Source: Betaproteobacteria bacterium RIFCSPLOWO2_12_FULL_68_20
GTDB lineage: Bacteria; Pseudomonadota; Gammaproteobacteria; Burkholderiales; SG8-39
Reading direction: 5' to 3'
Length of the DNA: 63,773 bases
Assembly (NCBI GenBank): GCA_001770655.1
Contig: MERQ01000089.1
Coordinates: forward strand, 1-63,773
Below, piece after piece: positions 47,345-56,466 of the stretch. The notes under the pieces are model-generated. The model searched no databases, had not been told where the DNA came from, and was given only the letters and a program-made list of their open reading frames with translations. A program made the position numbers and the translations under genes. The stretch's first letter is position 1, and each line of letters begins with the position of its first letter.

Positions 47345-48933
47345 GCGATCGGGAAGCGCACGCTGAGCGCCACCCCGTCGCCCGAGGCGAGGTTCGCCGC
47401 CTCGATCGCGCCGCCGTGGAACTCGGCGATCAGCCGCGCCACGTACAGCCCGAGTCCAAGGTGCGGCGCTGCGCCGCCCGTCTCTCGGACCGAGATCATG
47501 GATTCGAACAGCCGCGCGCGCATCTCCGCGGGAAGGAGCGGCCCCTTGTTCGCGATCGAGAGCAGCGCCGAGCCGTCCGTGCGCTCGAGCGCGACCCGCA
47601 CCGGCTCGCCCGTGCGCGCAAAATCGACCGCGTTCTCGACCAGCTTGTCGAGCAGCTGCGCGGCCAGGTCGGGCGAGCCTTCGACCTCGATCGCCGAATC
47701 GGGCAGCTCGAGCGCGAACGACGCGCTGGGATAGGCGATGCGGTAGCCCTCGACGCAGCCGCGCACCACCGGCACCAGGTCGTAGCGCTCGCGCTCGGCC
47801 GCGCTCAGGCTCTGCTCCAGCCGCGAGGCTTCGGTCATGCGTTGCAGGATCGTGTTGAGGCGAGCGAGGCCCTCCTCCGCGCGCTCGACATAGCGGCGCG
47901 CTTCGGCGCCCTCCGGGGCGAGCTTGAGGTTCTCGAGCGAGGAGCGCACCACCGCGATCGGGGTGCGCAGCTCGTGCGAGAGCCTCCCGGCCATGCTCTG
48001 CAGGTAGGCGTGGTGCTGCGCGAGCCGCGCGAGCATCGCCGAGAAGCTGCGCGACAGGTCGCCGATCTCGTCGGAGGCCCCGGAGCCGGCGGCGAGGCGC
48101 GTGATCCGGCCGCGCGCGTCGATCGCCGATTCGGCCTCGTCGCGCAGCCGGCGGATGCGCTCCGAGAGCCGCGAGGCGTAGCCGACCAGCAGCGCCGCGG
48201 CGCCCGCGAACGCGGCCAGCGTGAGAACGAGCAGCCGCTCGAGCGCGGCGCTTTTCACCGAGACGACCGGGTTGGTGGTCTCCTCGGCCACTACGGCGCC
48301 GATCACCTCGTCGCCGCTCCAGATCGGGTGCGACGCCGACATCACCACCGCACGCGCGTCCGACGTGCGGCGCATGCGCGTTGCCGGCGCACCCTGCAGC
48401 GCCTGGGCGATGTCGCGCCCGGTGGCGAGCACCTCGTCGGGCAGCGCCTCTGCGAAATCCTCGCTGGGACGCTTGACCAGCCAGCCGACGAGCGGCCGCC
48501 ACCACGGCTCCTCCGGGGACGCGCCGGCCGGGCGTTTCAGGCTTCCGGCGAGCGCCAGCACCTGGTAACGGCGGTTGACCACCCAGATGCGCGAGGAGGC
48601 GCGCTGCACCGCGCGCAGGATCGAGGCGATCTCCTCGCTCGATTGGCGCGCCCGAAGCGAGTCTTCCTTCTCGAGCGGCAGGCCCTCGCTGCCGGTGAGA
48701 CGCTTCAGCTCCTGCTCCGCCTCGCGGCGCAACTCGTCGTCGCGCTCCGGCGCCGCTGCAAGGAGCTGCGGGCGCTCGTGCAGCGCGGTCGCCACCGCCC
48801 GCGCGGTCGCGAGCAGCGCCTGCTCCTGACTCTCCAGAAGAAATCGCTCCATTTCGTTCACGTACAGCACGCCCGCCCAGGGCAGCGCGAGCAGCGCCAG
48901 AGCCACGAGCGCCAGCTTCGCGCGCAGGCTCAC
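47335..48933 (-). CDS. Sensor histidine kinase (resembles proteobacterial sortase-system kinases)
   Basis: A 532-residue membrane kinase. One helix is near the N-terminus (about 7-25), then a periplasmic domain, a second helix (about 232-252), a HAMP-like segment, the H-box SHELRTPIAVV (about 317) and an ATPase domain with LVENAVDFARTGEP and HLGLGLYVARL. The N-terminal LALPWAGVLYVNEMERFLLE and QEQALLATARAVATALH are reminiscent of the kinase family named for proteobacterial dedicated sortase systems. No sortase is in the window. It starts 4 bp after the response regulator stop. Confidence 0.88.
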   Translation of the reverse strand: MSLRAKLALVALALLALPWAGVLYVNEMERFLLESQEQALLATARAVATALHERPQLLAAAPERDDELRREAEQELKRLTGSEGLPLEKEDSLRARQSSEEIASILRAVQRASSRIWVVNRRYQVLALAGSLKRPAGASPEEPWWRPLVGWLVKRPSEDFAEALPDEVLATGRDIAQALQGAPATRMRRTSDARAVVMSASHPIWSGDEVIGAVVAEETTNPVVSVKSAALERLLVLTLAAFAGAAALLVGYASRLSERIRRLRDEAESAIDARGRITRLAAGSGASDEIGDLSRSFSAMLARLAQHHAYLQSMAGRLSHELRTPIAVVRSSLENLKLAPEGAEARRYVERAEEGLARLNTILQRMTEASRLEQSLSAAERERYDLVPVVRGCVEGYRIAYPSASFALELPDSAIEVEGSPDLAAQLLDKLVENAVDFARTGEPVRVALERTDGSALLSIANKGPLLPAEMRARLFESMISVRETGGAAPHLGLGLYVARLIAEFHGGAIEAANLASGDGVALSVRFPIAWK

Positions 48934-48937
48934 GCGC

Positions 48938-49630
48938 CTAGGCCTTCCACCGGTAGCCCATGCCGTAGACGGTGTCCAGCGCCTCGAACTTCGGGTCGGC
49001 GGCCAGGAACTTCCTGCGGATGCGCTTGACGTGCGAGGTGATGGTCGCGTCGTCCACCACCAGGTTCGCCTCGCCCATCAGCTGCTCGCGGTTCTTCACG
49101 TGGCCGGGAAACTTGGCGAGCGCGTGCACCATCCAGAATTCGGTGAGCGTGAGCGGCACCCCGGTGCCGCGCCAAGCGACGCTGAAGCGCTTCAGGTCCA
49201 TCGCGAGCGCGCCGCGCTCCAGGCGCTCTTCGGCGCCCTGCGGCTCGGCATGCGCAAGCTCGGCGCGGCGAAACAGCGCCGAGATCCGCGCCAGCAGGTG
49301 CGGCAGGCTCACGTCCTTGGTAAGGTAGTCGTCGGCGCCCAGGCGCAGCCCGGCCACCACGTCGAAGTCGCTGTCACGCGCGGTGAGGAAGATGATGGGA
49401 AGCGCGGCCGACATCGCGCGCAGCTCGCGGCACAGCGCGAATCCCGCGTCCGCGTCGCCGCCCAGGCCGATGTCGATGAGCGCCAGGTCCGGCAGCCGGC
49501 TCTTCATCGCCGCGAGCGCCTCGGCGCCGCCGGCGAAGGCCGCGACCTCGTAGCCGTGCTTTTGGAGCGCCTCGGCGTAGTTGGCGCGGATGGCCGGGTC
49601 GTCCTCGACGATGGCGATGCGGCGCGACAC
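48938..49630 (-). CDS. Two-component response regulator (OmpR-like, sortase-system type)
   Basis: A 230-residue regulator with a receiver domain (IAIVEDDPAIRANYAEALQK; phosphoacceptor Asp in LALIDIGLG, about residue 52; switch Thr in FLTARDSDFD; Lys in LTKDVSLPH) and a C-terminal winged helix (LTLTEFWMVHALAKFPGHV and DATITSHVKRIRRKF). The receiver wording closely follows the family annotated as 'proteobacterial dedicated sortase system response regulator'. The GTG at 49630 is the best start by homology, though GGAGG lies very close to it. It leads the operon with the kinase, glpD and HAD genes. Confidence 0.87.
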   Translation of the reverse strand: MSRRIAIVEDDPAIRANYAEALQKHGYEVAAFAGGAEALAAMKSRLPDLALIDIGLGGDADAGFALCRELRAMSAALPIIFLTARDSDFDVVAGLRLGADDYLTKDVSLPHLLARISALFRRAELAHAEPQGAEERLERGALAMDLKRFSVAWRGTGVPLTLTEFWMVHALAKFPGHVKNREQLMGEANLVVDDATITSHVKRIRRKFLAADPKFEALDTVYGMGYRWKA

Positions 49631-49741
49631 GCCTCCGACTATAGCGGAACGAGGCACCGGGACCGGCTGCCGCCGGATTGCCAGAATCTGCCGGCACCGC
49701 GCCACCGCTTCGACCCGGCGCGGCCGGCAGCGAAGGTTTCA

Positions 49742-49870
49742 ATGGGCCTCACCATGAAACGACCAGTCATCGATCTTCTCGCCTTCGTCGCGCTCGCCAC
49801 CGCGATCGGCCTCGGGGCCGGGGTCGCACTCGGGGGCGTGGCCGCGCTGTTCGCGCTGGGCGCGGCGTGA
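49742..49870 (+). CDS. Possible small single-span membrane protein
   Basis: A 42-residue reading frame, MGLTMKRPVIDLLAFVALA and onward, forms one uninterrupted hydrophobic Gly/Ala/Leu-rich helix after a short positively charged start. The ATG could be at 49742 or 49754. It diverges from the response regulator gene. Charge placement fits a real membrane peptide, but the length gives little statistical weight. Confidence 0.4.
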   Translation: MGLTMKRPVIDLLAFVALATAIGLGAGVALGGVAALFALGAA

Positions 49871-49942
49871 GCCGCGGCGAACCGGTCGAAGTACCGCTCG
49901 GCGTCGAGTGCGCCTGGCCGGTCAGGTCTCAGGAACCGCGGC

Positions 49943-49996
49943 GGCGAGCGGCGGGGTTGCGGCGCCTCCTCCTTGCCGCCGCCCTCGCCGCTCGCC
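49943..49996. terminator. Long inverted repeat between convergent genes
   Basis: GGCGAGCGGCG (49943-49953) pairs exactly with CGCCGCTCGCC (49986-49996) around a 32-base spacer. It lies in the 135-bp space between the small membrane-protein frame and the stop of the TRAP permease, so it may end transcription in both directions. There is no U-tract. Nothing else is seen in this gap. Confidence 0.4.
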
Positions 49997-50005
49997 GGCT
50001 TCGGC

Positions 50006-51322
50006 TCATTGCATCGTATTCGGCAGCCAGAGCGAGATCTCGGGGAAGGCGACGAGCAGCGTCATGATCACGACCTCGCAGCCGAGGAACCAGTAGCAGC
50101 CGCGGAAGATCGTCTTCAGCGGAATCGAGTCGCTGGTCGCGCTCGCCACCACGTAGACGTTGAACCCGACCGGCGGCGTCAGCAGGCCGATGCCGATGAA
50201 CTTGACCACCAGCACCCCGAACCAGACCAGATCCAGCCCCAGCGCGTTGAACATCGGCACGAACACCGGGATGGTGAGCAGGATCATGCCGAGCGGGTCG
50301 AGGAACATGCCGAGAATTACGTAGATGATGGACACGGCGACGATGAGCAGCAGCGGGTCGAGCGCCCAGCCGCCGATCAGCTCCGCGAACAGGGGGCCGA
50401 TTCCGGCGAGGGCGAGGAACCTGGTGTAGATCACCGCACCCACCGCGACGAAGAACAGCTGCGAGGTCGTCCCCATCGCGTCCTTGAAGCTGTCGATGAA
50501 GCCGCGCAGGCTGAGCTTGCGCTGCGCGAGCCCGATGACGGTGGCGAGCAGCGCGCCAGCGGCGCCGCCTTCGGTCGGGGTGACCACGCCCGCGTACAGC
50601 CCCCCGATCACGCCGAGAATCAGCACCAGCACCGGCCAGACCTCCGTAGCCGAGCTCCAGCGCTCGCGCCACAGCGCCGCGCGATCGCGGACCACGATGC
50701 GCGGCGCGAGCGAAGGCTGGAGCGAGCAGCGGATCACGATCATCAGCATGTAGATCGCGGCGGTGAGAAGGCCGGGTAGGACGCCGGCGAGCAGCAGCTT
50801 GACCACCGACACCTCGGCGAACACGCCGTAGATGACGAAGGTGATGCTTGGCGGAATCAACGCGTCGAGCGTCCCGCCGCTCGCCACGACGCCGGCGGCG
50901 AGCCCCTTGTCGTAGCGATGTTTGAGCATCTCGGGAACGGCGATGCGCGCCATGGTCGCCGCGGCGGCGATGCTCGAGCCCGACGCCGCCCCGAAGCCGG
51001 CGCAGGCCCAGTTGGTGGCCACCGCGAGCCCTCCCGGAAGAGCGCCGAACCATGCGTGCGCGGCACGAAAGAGCGCCGTCCCCACGCCGGAGTTGCCCGC
51101 GATCGCGCCCATCAGCAGGAACATCGGGATCGCCGAGAGCTCCCAGCTCGCCGCGAACACGAAAGGCGTGTCGCGCAGCACCGAGAGCGCGACGTCGAGG
51201 TTGCGCAGGTGCCAGACACCGGCAAACGCGACGCCTCCCATGGCCACGCCGATCGGCACGCGCAGCCCGATCAGCGCCAGGATCGCGGCGATGCTGCCCA
51301 GCGCGAGCGTGAGCGCGCTCAT
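50006..51322 (-). CDS. dctM: TRAP transporter large permease (DctM-type), system 1
   Basis: A 438-residue protein with about twelve hydrophobic segments. PIGVAMGGVAFAG, ELSAIPMFLLMGAIAGNSGVG and GVVTPTEGGAAGALLA are DctM hallmarks, as is FLDPLGMILLTIPVFVPM. It uses the sodium gradient to import an organic acid delivered by the periplasmic binding protein. It is last in the order dctP-dctQ-dctM. A close paralogue lies at 56467-57771. Confidence 0.92.
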   Translation of the reverse strand: MSALTLALGSIAAILALIGLRVPIGVAMGGVAFAGVWHLRNLDVALSVLRDTPFVFAASWELSAIPMFLLMGAIAGNSGVGTALFRAAHAWFGALPGGLAVATNWACAGFGAASGSSIAAAATMARIAVPEMLKHRYDKGLAAGVVASGGTLDALIPPSITFVIYGVFAEVSVVKLLLAGVLPGLLTAAIYMLMIVIRCSLQPSLAPRIVVRDRAALWRERWSSATEVWPVLVLILGVIGGLYAGVVTPTEGGAAGALLATVIGLAQRKLSLRGFIDSFKDAMGTTSQLFFVAVGAVIYTRFLALAGIGPLFAELIGGWALDPLLLIVAVSIIYVILGMFLDPLGMILLTIPVFVPMFNALGLDLVWFGVLVVKFIGIGLLTPPVGFNVYVVASATSDSIPLKTIFRGCYWFLGCEVVIMTLLVAFPEISLWLPNTMQ

Positions 51323-51335
51323 ACGGCCTCGCCGC

Positions 51336-51833
51336 TCAGGACCGCCGCTCGCGCGACAGGTCGGAGATGACGCGCAGGACCAGGTACACGACCATCAGGC
51401 CGCCGGCGAGCGGAAGCACCCAGCGGCTCGGCCAGACGGCGAGGTAGCCGCCCGATGCCTGCCACGCCTCGCCGGCGTGGAACTGCTGCACCGCCCGGAC
51501 GGCGGTTTGCCAGGTGAACACCGACAGGTAAACGATGGTGAAAAACTTCACCGCGACATCGAGCCAGTAGTGAAATCGCGCCGAGCCGATGCGCGCGAAC
51601 AGTTCCGCCCGGATGTGGCCGTCGTTGCGCGCGACCCAGGCCCAGGGCAGGTAGGCCGCCGCCACCATGTAGTACGCCGCGACGATCTCGGTGGTGCCCG
51701 CGAGCGGCCGGTTGAAGATCGTGCGCCCGGCGACGTCGACGCTGACGTGCATCATCATCAGGAACCCGGCCGCGAGCGAAACCCACAGCAGGAGGTGGAT
51801 CGGCACCTCGAGCCACTTGAGCAGTTTTTCCAT
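51336..51833 (-). CDS. dctQ: TRAP transporter small permease (DctQ-type), system 1
   Basis: A 165-residue protein with four membrane helices, starting MEKLLKWLEVPIHLLLWVSL. HVSVDVAGRTIFNRPLAGTTE and AWVARNDGHIRAELF match the DctQ core. It supports the large permease. The ATG at 51833 directly follows the terminator hairpin downstream of dctP, and the stop is 13 bp from dctM. Confidence 0.9.
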   Translation of the reverse strand: MEKLLKWLEVPIHLLLWVSLAAGFLMMMHVSVDVAGRTIFNRPLAGTTEIVAAYYMVAAAYLPWAWVARNDGHIRAELFARIGSARFHYWLDVAVKFFTIVYLSVFTWQTAVRAVQQFHAGEAWQASGGYLAVWPSRWVLPLAGGLMVVYLVLRVISDLSRERRS

Positions 51834-51866
51834 AAAGAAAAGGGCCGCGGCGGTTCTGTCGCCGCG
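51834..51866 (-). terminator. Intercistronic terminator after TRAP dctP (system 1)
   Basis: CGCGGCG (51846-51852) and CGCCGCG (51860-51866) form a 7-bp stem; on the minus strand it is followed by GGCCCTTTTCTTT, a U-rich tract. Its position between dctP and dctQ suggests partial termination that favours the binding protein. Confidence 0.75.
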
Positions 51867-51889
51867 ACCCCGGTCAGGTCCTCGAGGCG

Positions 51890-53014
51890 TCAAAGCTTGC
51901 CGGGATCGACCTTGTCGTAGATCTCGCGCTGGATCGCGGCGGCGAACTTGTCGATGTCGCGGCCGATCTGCTTCGAGAGCGGCTTCCACTTCCTGCGCGC
52001 GGCATCGTAGGCGTCGATGATCGCCGCGGGGTTCGCCACGCCGAACTTCTTCGCGTTCTCTATGTTCTTCTCGCGCTGCAATTTTTCGTACTTCGCCACC
52101 AGCCCGGCGAACTCCGCGGGGTTGGTCGGCTTGACCAGGCTTACCCCCTTCGCCTGCTGCAGCTCCTTCAGGATCGCCTCGTTCTCCAGCACGAACTGGC
52201 CGAGCGCCAGCTCGGCGCCGATGCGCGAGGCCTGGCGAATGTGGACTTTTTTCTGATCGAGCGTCATCTTGTTCCAGGCGTCGCGGTTGATCGGCAGCCC
52301 GATCGCCGGGCCGGAGAGCCCGAGCGGCAGGTCGGTGATGAATTTCGCGACGTCGCCATAGCCGAAGGTCTTGACCCAGGTATGCACGCCGAACTGGCAG
52401 TCGAGCCCTCCGCGCTGCAGCAAGCCCACGGTCTCGACCAGAGTCGCCGCCACCGGCACCGCGCCGGCGAGGGTCATCAGGTCGTGGTTTCCGCCGGTGG
52501 CGCGCACGCGCTTGCCCTTCAGGTCGGCGAGCGATCTCACCGGCTCGCGGCAGGTGAGGTGGTACGAGGAGCTGGTCCAGCCGGCAAGCGGGACCGTGTT
52601 GAGCTTGCGGTACTCCGCCTGGCACGACGGGCAATTCAGGGTGAAAGTCTCCAGCGCCGCGCCGCTTGCCGCGACCACGTCGTCGTCGAAGACGTTGGTG
52701 CTGTAGATGGTGTTGAGCGAAGGCACCAGGTTCGGCACGTAGACGGAGATTTGCAGCGCGCCATGGATCAGGCCGTCGCCGACCGCCGTAAAGCTGCTTT
52801 TCGGATCGGCGAGCTGGCCGCCCGGCACCAGCTTCCACGTGATTGCGCCGTTGGTCTCCTTGGCGATCGCCGCGAACGACTTGGGCAGCGCGACGCGGTT
52901 GAGATATTCCCCAGCGGGCGGCCACGAGCCGTAGACCAGCTCCGCCGCGGCCGCGGGACCCGCGATCGCGGCAAGCGCCGCCGCTGCGATCGATATCAGG
53001 CGTTTGAACCTCAT
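51890..53014 (-). CDS. dctP: TRAP substrate-binding protein (DctP-type), system 1
   Basis: A 374-residue periplasmic protein with a signal peptide (about 1-23). GSWPPAGEYLNRVALPKSF opens the mature part, and DLKGKRVRATGGNHDLMTLAGAVPV matches the ligand-binding region of TRAP receptors. Unusually, it has a CxxC pair in LNCPSCQAEYRK and further Cys residues in HLTCREP and LDCQFG; the paralogue at 55274 keeps all of them. The neighbouring catabolic genes suggest an aromatic or alcohol-derived acid as ligand. Identity is inferred. Confidence 0.88.
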   Translation of the reverse strand: MRFKRLISIAAAALAAIAGPAAAAELVYGSWPPAGEYLNRVALPKSFAAIAKETNGAITWKLVPGGQLADPKSSFTAVGDGLIHGALQISVYVPNLVPSLNTIYSTNVFDDDVVAASGAALETFTLNCPSCQAEYRKLNTVPLAGWTSSSYHLTCREPVRSLADLKGKRVRATGGNHDLMTLAGAVPVAATLVETVGLLQRGGLDCQFGVHTWVKTFGYGDVAKFITDLPLGLSGPAIGLPINRDAWNKMTLDQKKVHIRQASRIGAELALGQFVLENEAILKELQQAKGVSLVKPTNPAEFAGLVAKYEKLQREKNIENAKKFGVANPAAIIDAYDAARRKWKPLSKQIGRDIDKFAAAIQREIYDKVDPGKL

Positions 53015-53042
53015 GGGTATCCCCTCCTTCGATTGATTCCCG

Positions 53043-53543
53043 TCAGATCCAGAGTTGCTCGTTGATTTTCAGGCCATGCTTGCGGCAATGGCTCACGTAG
53101 TGGTCGACGAACCAGAACACGTCGAGCGTGTCCGCGACCCGGCCCTTGTCGTCCAGGAATTCCAGCGCGCCGTTGAGGCAGAAAAGCGTTTTCATTCCCT
53201 TGGGGTCGTCCACCATCAGAGTGTGCACCGCGCCGGGATTTTCGTACAGGTAGCTCCCCGGGCGCGCCACCCAGTCGTGCTCCTTGTAGTACCAGCTGCC
53301 CTCCAGCACGTAGCCCCAAACCGGGCCGCGGTGGCGATGCGTGCCGAGCATGCCCGGCTTCTGCACCCACAGCACGTTGATGAAGGTGTTGCTCCTGACG
53401 TCGAACGCGAGATGGCGGATGAAGATATCCGGAACGAACGGCACCCAGGGCGAATCGTTCTCGTTCTCGCCGACAAACAGCGAGGGCTGGCCGAATTTCC
53501 GGATCTGCTCGGCGAGGCTCGCTTCATTGACGATCGCGGACAT
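53043..53543 (-). CDS. Cupin protein, 2,4'-dihydroxyacetophenone dioxygenase-like
   Basis: A 166-residue single-domain cupin. Metal-ligand histidines lie in GTHRHRGPVWGYVLEGSW (about residue 66) and in the second box NPGAVHTLMVDD. The wording VPDIFIRHLAFDVRSNTFINVLWV resembles the family of 2,4'-dihydroxyacetophenone dioxygenases, iron enzymes that split an aryl-ketone C-C bond. Its position between a GMC oxidoreductase and a TRAP system supports a catabolic role; the actual substrate is unknown. Confidence 0.8.
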   Translation of the reverse strand: MSAIVNEASLAEQIRKFGQPSLFVGENENDSPWVPFVPDIFIRHLAFDVRSNTFINVLWVQKPGMLGTHRHRGPVWGYVLEGSWYYKEHDWVARPGSYLYENPGAVHTLMVDDPKGMKTLFCLNGALEFLDDKGRVADTLDVFWFVDHYVSHCRKHGLKINEQLWI

Positions 53544-53555
53544 GGCAACGTCGAG

Positions 53556-55214
53556 CTAGGCGGCGACCGGAACCCGCTCGCCAGCGCCGGCCGAGGCGCG
53601 CGCGTCGGCCTTGATCATGTCGGCGCCCTTCTCGGCGATCGCCATCGTCGGCGCGTTGGTGTTGCCGGTGGTGACCGAGGGCATGATCGAAGCGTCGACG
53701 ACGCGCAATCCGGCGATCCCCCGCAGGCGCAGGCGCTCGTCCACCACCGCCATGTCGTCCCGGCCCATCTTGCAGGTGCCGACGGGATGGAACACGGTCG
53801 AGGAGAACTCGCGCACGAATTCGCGCAGCTGCTCGTCGGTCTGCACGCTCGCCGCGGGCCACACCGCTTCGCCGCGGTAATAGTCGAACGCGGGAGCCAT
53901 CAGGATCTTGCGCGCGTCCTTGATGCCGCGGATCAGCACCTCCATGTCGGAGGGGTCGGAAAAGAAGTCGAAGTTGATCACCGGCGGATCCTGCAGCCTT
54001 GCGCTCGCCAGGCGGATGTTTCCCCGGCTCTTCGGGCGCACGAGAACGGTGGTGATGCGGAACCCGTGGCCCCACGCGAGCAGCCGTCCCGGCTTGCCCT
54101 GGTGCGTGGCGACGAAGATGTGCTGGATGTCGGGCCGCTCGAGCCCCGGCTCGGTGCGGATGAAGCCGCCGGCTTCGACCAGGTTGTTGCCGAGGAAACC
54201 CTTGCGCGCCACGGCGTAGAGCAGGAAGTTCCAGGCGATTTTCGGCAGCGCGGGGATGGAGACGCCGTAGGAGGTGATGCGCGGGCTGAGGAAATGCACC
54301 GGGCAGGAGATGTGCTCCTGCAGGTTCTTGCCGACGCCCGCGAGCGCGTGTTTCACCTGGATGCCGTGCTTGCGCAGCTCCTCGGGCTCGCCGATCCCCG
54401 AGAGCATCAGCAACTGCGGCGACTGGATCGTTCCCGCCGAGAGGATCACCTCGCGCCGCGCCTCGACGCGGCGGGTTTCGCCTGCGGCCTGCCATTCGAC
54501 GCCGGTCGCGCGGCTGCCCTCGAGCACGATGCGCGATACCTGCGCCTCGGACACGATTTTGAGGTTGGGCCGGCTCTTGGCGGGATCGAGGAACGCGGTC
54601 GCAGCCGATTCGCGCCGTCCGTCCTTCACGGTGACCTGGAAGATGGCGAAGCCCTCGTTCTCGCCGGTGTTGAAGTCGGCGATGCGTTTCTTCCCGACCG
54701 ACTCGGCCGCCTGAACGAACGTGTAATCCATCTTGTTGGGGCTCGCCAGGAACTTGATGTGCAGCGGGCCATCGCGCCCGTGGAACTTGCCGTCGTTGAG
54801 ATCCTCGTTGTAGATCGACTTGCGGAAGTAGGGCAGCATGTCGTCCCAGCCCCAGCCCGCATTCCCCAGGCTCGCCCACTCATCGTAGTCGCGCCGGTGG
54901 CCGCGCATGTAAATCATGCCGTTGATCGAGCTCGATCCCCCCAGCCCCTTGCCGCGCGGCACGAAGATCGGGCGGTTCTTCACTTTGTCGTCGCCCGGCG
55001 CCATGAACATCCAGTTGTACTTCGGATGAAAGAGCATGCGGATGAAACCAGCCGGGACGTGAATCAGCGGGAACGTGTCCGGCGGACCCGCTTCGATCAG
55101 GCAGACCGTCGCATTGGCGTCCTCGGTCAGGCGGTTGGCCAGGATGCAGCCGGCGGTTCCCGCGCCGACGATCACGTAATCGAAGCTCTCGGCAGCGCTC
55201 ATGTTGGCCTCCAA
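53556..55214 (-). CDS. GMC-family FAD oxidoreductase (choline/alcohol dehydrogenase type)
   Basis: A 552-residue GMC enzyme: FAD loop [17 protein letters not shown] (about residue 11), [18 protein letters not shown] (signature 1), [18 protein letters not shown] (signature 2) and the catalytic His in [13 protein letters not shown] with [17 protein letters not shown] at the end. It oxidises a primary or aryl alcohol to the aldehyde. It sits 12 bp upstream of the cupin gene and after a terminator. Substrate unknown. Confidence 0.92.
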   Translation of the reverse strand: MEANMSAAESFDYVIVGAGTAGCILANRLTEDANATVCLIEAGPPDTFPLIHVPAGFIRMLFHPKYNWMFMAPGDDKVKNRPIFVPRGKGLGGSSSINGMIYMRGHRRDYDEWASLGNAGWGWDDMLPYFRKSIYNEDLNDGKFHGRDGPLHIKFLASPNKMDYTFVQAAESVGKKRIADFNTGENEGFAIFQVTVKDGRRESAATAFLDPAKSRPNLKIVSEAQVSRIVLEGSRATGVEWQAAGETRRVEARREVILSAGTIQSPQLLMLSGIGEPEELRKHGIQVKHALAGVGKNLQEHISCPVHFLSPRITSYGVSIPALPKIAWNFLLYAVARKGFLGNNLVEAGGFIRTEPGLERPDIQHIFVATHQGKPGRLLAWGHGFRITTVLVRPKSRGNIRLASARLQDPPVINFDFFSDPSDMEVLIRGIKDARKILMAPAFDYYRGEAVWPAASVQTDEQLREFVREFSSTVFHPVGTCKMGRDDMAVVDERLRLRGIAGLRVVDASIMPSVTTGNTNAPTMAIAEKGADMIKADARASAGAGERVPVAA

Positions 55215-55217
55215 TGA

Positions 55218-55253
55218 AGAAAATCCGGACAGGCGCGAGCTGCGCCTGTCCGG
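55218..55253 (-). terminator. Intercistronic terminator after TRAP dctP (system 2)
   Basis: CCGGACAGGCGC (55225-55236) and GCGCCTGTCCGG (55242-55253) form a perfect 12-bp stem with a GAGCT loop. Read on the minus strand it is followed by ATTTTCTTCATT. It ends or weakens transcription after the system-2 binding protein, before the GMC gene. Confidence 0.85.
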
Positions 55254-55273
55254 ACCGGACCTGCTCTAGAGCC

Positions 55274-56395
55274 TTAGAACTTCGCCTTGGTGTAGACCTG
55301 CTTTTCCAGCTCGGCGGCGACCTTTTGCGGATCGCGCCCGAGCTTGTCGACGATGCCTTCCCACTTCTTGAGGCTGGCCGCGTTCGACTTGGCGATCGTC
55401 TCGGCGCTCTGCGATCCGCGCTTCTTCGCCGCATCGATGGAGTTGGCCAATTCCTTCGCCTTGAACGTCTCCCACGCCTTGACGTAGGCCGCTCCGAGCT
55501 TGATGAACTTCGTGCCCTTGGCCTTGGCGTCGTTTTCGCCGCGCTGCTCGTCCTCGTAGTAGCCGTGCACCACGCGCATGATGGTGCCGGGCATGTGCTT
55601 GAGAATGGTCTTGCGCTGGCCGTCCGACAGGCCTGACCAGGATTTCTTGTTGACCGTCATGATGCTGACCGCCGGAAATACGCCGTGGTGCACGTCCAGC
55701 GCGACCGTCTTCACCACGTCCTTCAGGCTGAACGCGTTCAGCCAGTCCTTCGGCCCGAACACGCAATCCGCGGTGCCGCGCTGCAGCGCCTGGAGGTAGT
55801 CCGCGGGCCCCAGCTGAATGCGCGACATCCCGAGCACCGCCGACCAGCGGGCGAACATGGGATTGCCCTCGGTCGACTTCTTGCCCTTGAGGTCGTCCAT
55901 GCTCTTGAACTCGAAATTGCACATCAGGTAGTAGGGCGCGCTTGCGTACACGCCGAGCGACATGGCGTTGAACTTGCCGTACTCGGCCAGGCACTCCGGG
56001 CAGTTGAGCAGCAGCGTCTCGGTGCCGGCGGCGGCGGCCGAGTAGCCGTCGCGCGTCAGCGCCTGCATGTCGGCGAAGGTGACGTGCGACTTCAGCTCCC
56101 CGGCATTGAACACCGGCACCGTGACGCCGCCGTCCACCGCGCCGTCGCGCACGCCGGCGAGCGTGGTGAAGTTGTTGAACAGCTGCGCGCCCATGAAGTT
56201 CTTGAACGTCAGCTCGTCCTTGGTGCCCTTGGTCTCCTTCTCGATCGCCTGGAACATCGGCACCGTGCCGAAGCGGTTGTTCGGCGCCGGCGGCGGCGTC
56301 CACGACGAGTACTTGAACTCCTTGGCGTCGACGCCCGCGGCGAGCGAAACGAGTGCTGCCGTCAGGGCGGCGGCAATGGCTTTCTTCCTGTGCAT
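55274..56395 (-). CDS. dctP: TRAP substrate-binding protein (DctP-type), system 2
   Basis: A 373-residue periplasmic protein starting MHRKKAIAAALTAALVSLAA (signal peptide). KYSSWTPPPAPNNRFGTVPMF and YLQALQRGTADCVFGPKDWL fit the TRAP receptor fold. Like its paralogue at 51890 it has LNCPECLAEYGK, LMCNFEF and ADCVFG, so the Cys set is shared. The canonical arginine region reads KKSTEGNPMFARWSAV and looks altered. The ATG at 56395 has a GGAGGA ribosome site; a longer in-frame start at 56470 would lack a proper signal peptide. Confidence 0.87.
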   Translation of the reverse strand: MHRKKAIAAALTAALVSLAAGVDAKEFKYSSWTPPPAPNNRFGTVPMFQAIEKETKGTKDELTFKNFMGAQLFNNFTTLAGVRDGAVDGGVTVPVFNAGELKSHVTFADMQALTRDGYSAAAAGTETLLLNCPECLAEYGKFNAMSLGVYASAPYYLMCNFEFKSMDDLKGKKSTEGNPMFARWSAVLGMSRIQLGPADYLQALQRGTADCVFGPKDWLNAFSLKDVVKTVALDVHHGVFPAVSIMTVNKKSWSGLSDGQRKTILKHMPGTIMRVVHGYYEDEQRGENDAKAKGTKFIKLGAAYVKAWETFKAKELANSIDAAKKRGSQSAETIAKSNAASLKKWEGIVDKLGRDPQKVAAELEKQVYTKAKF

Positions 56396-56466
56396 GGTCC
56401 TCCTCCAATCCTCTCGGTCGAAATTTGTGGGACATCGCCCACTATTCTTCTTGATCAATCCTACGC

